Assembly: GCA_021200395.1 (NCBI GenBank)
Contig: JAJQGQ010000217.1
Location: forward strand, 1-9,204
Direction: 5' to 3'
DNA from: Erysipelotrichaceae bacterium
GTDB taxonomy: Bacteria; Bacillota_I; Bacilli_A; Erysipelotrichales; Coprobacillaceae
DNA length: 9,204 nucleotides
Shown in pieces: positions 5,511 through 9,204 of this stretch. The notes under the pieces were generated by a model that was given only the letters and a program-made list of their open reading frames with translations, made no database searches and was not told where the DNA came from. Both the position numbers and the translations under genes were made by a program. The stretch's first letter is position 1; each line of letters begins with the position of its first letter.

Positions 5511-8241
5511 ATCCATTAACAACATCATGGCAACGACAGCAAAGTTCACCATTCATTTCATCAGTTTCAAAATAATTCCAACATCTTGGACATTGAATAC
5601 CATTAAACTTTTCAGCCTTTATATACGCACTGTCATATTCTTCTAAACCATCATGACTATCTACAAATTTCACTTTAGCAACAATAAATAATTGTTTTAA
5701 AGCGACACCTAAATCAGCCATATCTTTATATTCATCTTTTAAATGAATAATAACTCTCGCTTCCATATTAGATTTAATGACTTTTTCATTTCTTAGATTT
5801 TCTAATGCTTTCATAACATCTTTTCTAAGATTTAAGAAACGAACATAGTAATCTTTGATACTTTCACTATCATTAATATCAAATTTAACTGGTTTAGGTT
5901 CTAAGAAGATAGATTCTTCCTGATGCTCATCACAATGGAAATTATCATGTAATTCTTCAGCTGTGAAGACTAATATTGGTGATAATAATTTCATAAGTGT
6001 TTTTGCATAATGATATAATACAGTTTGAACTTGTCTTCTTCTTAAACTATCTGCTTTTTCAATATAAAGAATATCTTTTGTAAAATCCATATAGAAAGAA
6101 CTTACTAGATTAGTAAAGTTATTGAGGATAAGTTGGTTAGCTGAGGCAAAATCATAACGATCAAAAGCTTCATAATAACCATCTATAAGGTTATTTAATT
6201 CTACTAACATATACTTATCAACACCTTCTAGATTTTCTAGAGGGATAATATCCTTTTCATGGAAATCATTGAGATTACCTAACATAAAACGCATAGTATT
6301 TCTAACTTTACGATAATTTTCAGCAACTTGTTTCATAATATCATCAGAAATACGAACATCTGATTGATAAGCAACTGATGTTGCCCATAATCTTAAAATA
6401 TCTGCACCATATTTATCCACCATTTTAATAGGATCAACTGTATTTCCTAAAGACTTAGACATCTTATTGCCCTTACCATCTAATACAAAGCCATGAGATA
6501 AAACAGTCTTATAAGGAGCACATCCATGAGTCGCTGTACCAACTATTAATGAAGAGTTAAACCATCCACGATATTGATCACTACCTTCAAAATATAAATC
6601 AACTGGATATCTATATCCTCTCTCAATCATACAACCTGTATGAGAAGAACCAGAATCAAACCAAACATCCATAATATCTTTTTCCTTCTTAAAGATACCA
6701 TTTGGTGAATGTTCATTTGTATATCCTTCAGGTAACAAAAACTTCTCATCTTTTTCAAACCAAATATTAGAACCATACTCTCTAAATAAATCAGAAATAT
6801 GTTTAAAAACATCTTCTTCCATAATAGGTGTTCCATCTTCACAATAAATAATAGGAATTGGTACACCCCATGTTCTTTGACGAGAAATACACCAGTCACC
6901 ACGATCTTTAATCATATTATAGATTCTAATATGACCCCATTCATTTAACCATTCAGTATGATCAATTTCATCTAATAATTTATCTCTAATCTTATCAATA
7001 GAACAGAACCATTGATCAGTTGCTCTAAAGATAATAGGTTTCTTTGTACGCCAATCATGTGGATACTCATGCTTAATGAATTCAAGCTTTAATAAAGCTC
7101 CAATTTCATCCAGCTTTAATGTGACTGTCTTATTGGCATCATCGACATATTGACCTGCTAACCATTCCCCACAATCTTCCATCATACAACCATGGTCATC
7201 AACATTACAATAAACATCTAAACCATACTTTTGACCAACAATGAAGTCATCCATACCAAAGCCAGGTGCTGTATGAACACATCCTGTACCTGCATCAGTC
7301 GTAACATGATCTCCTAAAATAACTAATGATTCTCTATCATATAATGGATGCTGACATGTAATATATTCTAATTCTTTACCTTTAAATCTTTGTAAAACTT
7401 CTTTTTGTTGTAGACCTAATTTTTCCCATAAACTATCTACTAATTCATCCAAAACAATTAATTTACCTTTTTCACTTTGCACCAAAGCATAAGTAAAGTT
7501 CTCATTTAAACAAATCGCTAAGTTACCAGGAATTGTCCAAGGTGTTGTTGTCCAAATGACAAAATATGTATCATTATCTAAAATACCTTTACCATCTTTA
7601 ACCTGGAATTTAACATAAATTGTAGGTGATTTGACTTCATGATATTCAACTTCTGCTTCAGCTAAAGCTGATTCACTAGAAGGTGACCAATAAACTGGTT
7701 TTAATCCTTTATAGATTAATCCATCTAAAGCCATTTTCGCAAAAACATCAATTTGATTAGCTTCAAATTCTTTATCTAAAGTTAAATAAGGATGATCGTA
7801 ATCCGCAAATGTACCTACTCTAATACATTGTTCTTTTTGTTTTTCAACTTGTTCTAGAGCATAGCTATAACACTTATTTCTAAATTCAGCAGTACTCATT
7901 TCTTTACGATTAACACCTAATTTTTGAATAGCATTTTCAATTGGTAAACCATGGGTATCCCAACCAGGAATATAAGGTGTATAGTAACCTTGCATGTTTT
8001 TATATCGACAAATAACATCTTTAATAATTTTATTAAGCATATGACCCACATGCATATTTCCATTAGCGTATGGAGGCCCATCATGGAATACAAAATCATC
8101 ATGTCCTTCATTTTGTTTGATGACTTTTTCATACATGTGATTTTCTTGCCATCTTTCAACATATTTTGGTTCTTTGGTAGGTAATTTACCACGCATTTCA
8201 AAATCTGTTTTAGGCATTAATAATGTGTCTTTATAGTTCAT
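5509..8241 (-). CDS. ileS: Isoleucyl-tRNA synthetase
   Basis: This 910-residue class I aminoacyl-tRNA synthetase charges tRNA-Ile in the cytoplasm. The N-terminus (KDTLLMPKTDFEMRG) matches Firmicute IleS. The HIGH signature is HVGH (64-67) in PPYANGNMHVGH, and KMSKS is at residues 593-597. The CP1 editing domain, which hydrolyses misacylated Val-tRNA, is marked by TTTPWT (231-236) and GTGCVHTAPGFG. The anticodon-binding helical domain occupies about 640-800. A C-terminal zinc ribbon has the cysteine pairs Cys884/Cys887 (CPRCW) and Cys901/Cys904. Length is close to that of other bacterial IleS and no key motif is missing. The zinc-ribbon form is the common bacterial type, not the mupirocin-resistant eukaryote-like type. 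The ATG at 8239-8241 follows an AAGGAAGGA site. A T-box leader upstream controls it, and divIVA precedes it as in Bacillus. Confidence 0.98.
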   Translation of the reverse strand: MNYKDTLLMPKTDFEMRGKLPTKEPKYVERWQENHMYEKVIKQNEGHDDFVFHDGPPYANGNMHVGHMLNKIIKDVICRYKNMQGYYTPYIPGWDTHGLPIENAIQKLGVNRKEMSTAEFRNKCYSYALEQVEKQKEQCIRVGTFADYDHPYLTLDKEFEANQIDVFAKMALDGLIYKGLKPVYWSPSSESALAEAEVEYHEVKSPTIYVKFQVKDGKGILDNDTYFVIWTTTPWTIPGNLAICLNENFTYALVQSEKGKLIVLDELVDSLWEKLGLQQKEVLQRFKGKELEYITCQHPLYDRESLVILGDHVTTDAGTGCVHTAPGFGMDDFIVGQKYGLDVYCNVDDHGCMMEDCGEWLAGQYVDDANKTVTLKLDEIGALLKLEFIKHEYPHDWRTKKPIIFRATDQWFCSIDKIRDKLLDEIDHTEWLNEWGHIRIYNMIKDRGDWCISRQRTWGVPIPIIYCEDGTPIMEEDVFKHISDLFREYGSNIWFEKDEKFLLPEGYTNEHSPNGIFKKEKDIMDVWFDSGSSHTGCMIERGYRYPVDLYFEGSDQYRGWFNSSLIVGTATHGCAPYKTVLSHGFVLDGKGNKMSKSLGNTVDPIKMVDKYGADILRLWATSVAYQSDVRISDDIMKQVAENYRKVRNTMRFMLGNLNDFHEKDIIPLENLEGVDKYMLVELNNLIDGYYEAFDRYDFASANQLILNNFTNLVSSFYMDFTKDILYIEKADSLRRRQVQTVLYHYAKTLMKLLSPILVFTAEELHDNFHCDEHQEESIFLEPKPVKFDINDSESIKDYYVRFLNLRKDVMKALENLRNEKVIKSNMEARVIIHLKDEYKDMADLGVALKQLFIVAKVKFVDSHDGLEEYDSAYIKAEKFNGIQCPRCWNYFETDEMNGELCCRCHDVVNG

Positions 8242-8261
8242 TTATATCCTTCCTTTCAAAT

Positions 8262-8287
8262 AAAAAAGCGTCCCTTTTAAAGGACGC
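8262..8287 (-). terminator. T-box regulatory terminator upstream of ileS
   Basis: On the minus strand, GCGTCCTT and AGGGACGC pair (8 bp, one G-U) around loop TAAA at 8268-8287, followed by six T residues (8262-8267). Its 5' arm, CGTCCTTT, is also needed for the antiterminator with the T-box element at 8292-8305, so the two structures are mutually exclusive. Confidence 0.93.
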
Positions 8288-8472
8288 CGAACGTTTACCA
8301 CCTTTATGTGATTAGCGCATCTTAACGCGATGCACGGCTCTCCCTACTCATTTCAGGATGCTACTTGGGAGTGATTCTCCATAGATTCCTATCACTTGTT
8401 TACACCAACCACAAGCTCTCTATCATATTTCTCTATGAACTTTCTCCTTCATCGTATTTGTTTTCTTGTTCC
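8262..8472 (-). promoter_or_regulatory. Isoleucine-specific T-box riboswitch leader of ileS
   Basis: T-box leaders bind a specific tRNA: uncharged tRNA stabilises an antiterminator and lets the synthetase gene be transcribed. In minus-strand order, Stem I has AGAGAGC and GGTTGGTG elements. The specifier AUC, an isoleucine codon, is at 8373-8375 in GGAGAATCACTCCC, followed by the characteristic A. A Stem III hairpin pairs GTGCATC with GATGCGC. The T-box core AAAGGTGGTAAACG is at 8292-8305; its TGGT can pair with the ACCA end of tRNA-Ile. The antiterminator pairs AAAGG with CCTTT and ACG with CGT. The terminator is listed separately. The 5' end is set by the predicted promoter at 8479-8506; a possible Stem I base pairs GATG (8450-8453) with CATC (8357-8360), so the leader overlaps the end of divIVA. 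Confidence 0.93.
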
Positions 8473-8885
8473 TCTTTAATTAAACTGAAAATTTCAGATT
8501 TGTCAATAGTTTCTATCATTTCTTCACTCAATTTTACAACATTTGCTCTAAAATCCAAAGCTTCCTGTTTAATACTATCCACATCTTTAGATAAGCCTCT
8601 AACATATTCCATAGATTCTTTCAGAATCATATTGGCATTACGTTTAGCTTTTTCTATCAAATCACTGGCTTCCTTTAAAGCTAATCTTGCAATTTCTTCA
8701 TTGGTTTTTTCCTGAATTGTGATTTGTTTTGTAAGTTCAGTGTTTGTCTGTTGAAGTGATTGTATTTCACTTTGCAGCTGTTCAATTTGCTGTTGTTGAT
8801 TTGTAATTGTTCGATTGAAATCTTCTATCTTTAAATCGACTTCCTGCTTGTTATAACCTCTCCATTGATTTTTAAATTCTGCCAC
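8433..8885 (-). CDS. divIVA: DivIVA-family polar/septal coiled-coil protein
   Basis: This 150-residue protein is highly charged and largely alpha-helical. DivIVA assembles at negatively curved membrane at septa and poles and recruits division or wall-growth proteins. The N-terminal domain is recognisable from QWRGYNKQEVD (7-17), matching the FRGY(D)xxEV signature, with Trp8-Arg9 at the positions of the membrane-contacting Phe-Arg pair of Bacillus DivIVA. A Gln/Glu-rich coiled coil runs about 20-65, a second helical part about 66-130, then an acidic tail. The start is a GTG at 8883-8885: an in-frame TGA lies immediately upstream and no other start codon is near. The ribosome binding site AGGTGA lies just downstream of the ylmH stop, 12 bp away. 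The N-terminus lacks the roughly 9 extra residues, with the usual Pro-x-Asp-Ile segment, seen in Bacillus. Its position between ylmH and ileS supports the assignment strongly. Confidence 0.88.
   Translation of the reverse strand: MAEFKNQWRGYNKQEVDLKIEDFNRTITNQQQQIEQLQSEIQSLQQTNTELTKQITIQEKTNEEIARLALKEASDLIEKAKRNANMILKESMEYVRGLSKDVDSIKQEALDFRANVVKLSEEMIETIDKSEIFSLIKEEQENKYDEGESS
8479..8506 (-). promoter_or_regulatory. Predicted ileS (T-box) promoter inside divIVA
   Basis: On the minus strand, a perfect TTGACA (8501-8506) is followed after 16 bp by TTTAAT (8479-8484). Transcription would start near 8472, about 20 nt upstream of the likely base of Stem I. The promoter lies wholly within the divIVA coding sequence. 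Read-through from upstream genes may add to ileS expression. Confidence 0.65.
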
Positions 8886-8897
8886 TCAACTCACCTC

Positions 8898-9204
8898 TCA
8901 TTTATAAAAATATCCAGTTATCACATGATTATTTGATCTTGTTTCTTTTTGTTCATCAATAAGTTTAACACGCCCATGGTGTCTTAAAGAAATGATACTA
9001 CCATTATGACACAAAAAACTAACTTCTTCAACAATTTTATAATCGACTTTTACATTTCCACTATGAATTGCTTCTACCGCTTTAGCTCTTGAAATTTTAA
9101 ACATTGTAGCAATAATTTTATCAAGACGAAAACTAGAGACAATAAATGTTTTAGTTATATAATCATGTTTGATTTCTATCTTTTCTTCACATAAAGATAA
9201 ATGT
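8898..9204 (-). CDS. ylmH: YlmH-family S4-domain RNA-binding protein, C-terminal part (partial)
   Basis: The reading frame is open to the window edge, giving 102 complete codons; the internal ATG at 9102-9104 is not the start. The visible part is the C-terminal S4 RNA-binding domain: VSSFRLDKIIATMFKISRAK, then AIHSGNVKVDYKIVE, then GSIISLRHHGRVKLID and a short tail ending GYFYK. This matches YlmH, whose gene lies just before divIVA in many Bacilli. YlmH binds RNA through S4, and work in Bacillus links it to rescue of stalled large ribosomal subunits (ribosome quality control) as well as to the division cluster. The stop TGA (8898-8900) sits at the edge of the divIVA ribosome binding site, so the two genes are probably co-transcribed and translationally linked. 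Confidence 0.88.
   Translation of the reverse strand, partial: HLSLCEEKIEIKHDYITKTFIVSSFRLDKIIATMFKISRAKAVEAIHSGNVKVDYKIVEEVSFLCHNGSIISLRHHGRVKLIDEQKETRSNNHVITGYFYK

Noticed and set aside
6627..6902. Minus-strand open frame of 91 codons, and similar ones at 7917-8201 (minus) and 7951-8184 (plus)
   Set aside because: All lie inside ileS, which is intact with all motifs; these are out-of-frame shadows of an AT-rich coding sequence.
8365..8715. Plus-strand open frame of 116 codons opposite divIVA and the T-box
   Set aside because: It is antisense to well-supported features, and its Ser/Leu-rich product is what an antisense reading of a coiled-coil gene gives.
8898..9104. Treating this as a complete 68-residue S4 protein starting at 9104
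   Set aside because: The frame stays open to the window edge and the upstream residues (SSFRLDKIIA) complete the S4 domain, so it is the end of a larger ylmH gene.
1..9204. CRISPR arrays, insertion sequences, toxin-antitoxin or phage-defence genes
   Set aside because: I saw no regularly spaced direct repeats, transposase-like proteins or small gene pairs of that kind; nearly all sequence is accounted for by housekeeping genes and their signals.

Overview
The window looks like a core chromosomal stretch of an AT-rich, low-GC Firmicute (Bacillota). UGA is used as an ordinary stop codon (rarA, the D,D-carboxypeptidase, the EamA transporter, ylmH), so this is not a mycoplasma-type code. The order ylmH-divIVA-T-box-ileS is the classic Bacilli arrangement downstream of the cell-division cluster. 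The divergent DivIVA and the protein sequences suggest an Erysipelotrichia-like gut lineage, but that placement is an impression and not shown.

Layout. From the right end leftwards, on the minus strand, the window holds the 3' part of ylmH (8898-9204), divIVA with a GTG start (8433-8885), an isoleucine T-box leader (about 8262-8472), ileS (5509-8241), a perfect 11-bp hairpin (5485-5510), an EamA-family transporter gene (4609-5475) and a D-alanyl-D-alanine carboxypeptidase gene (3392-4612). The last two overlap by 4 bp. Converging on them from the left is rarA on the plus strand (start corrected to 2070, end 3383). The two converging genes share one hairpin terminator that contains both stop codons. 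A malic enzyme gene (780-1958, minus) is transcribed divergently from rarA out of a 111-bp intergenic region that carries two back-to-back promoters. Below its terminator lies a blaI-type repressor gene (320-682, minus), followed 2 bp later by the start of an M56/BlaR1-like membrane protease gene (1-317, cut by the window edge).

How the parts work together. The right half is translation and envelope/division housekeeping. YlmH is an S4-domain RNA-binding protein, DivIVA is a polar/septal coiled-coil scaffold, and IleS is controlled by uncharged tRNA-Ile through a T-box with an AUC specifier. The transporter and the peptidoglycan carboxypeptidase follow, probably partly by read-through. The left end is a self-regulated BlaI/M56 unit. 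Its promoter carries two near-perfect 16-bp BlaI-type palindromes, and its target beyond itself is not visible here.

I see no CRISPR array, insertion sequence, tRNA or rRNA gene, or phage gene. The most interesting content is regulatory: the T-box leader and its probable promoter reach into divIVA, stop codons are embedded in hairpins, and the two-operator BlaI promoter sits directly against a terminator. I found no wholly new system, and the apparent novelty is modest.
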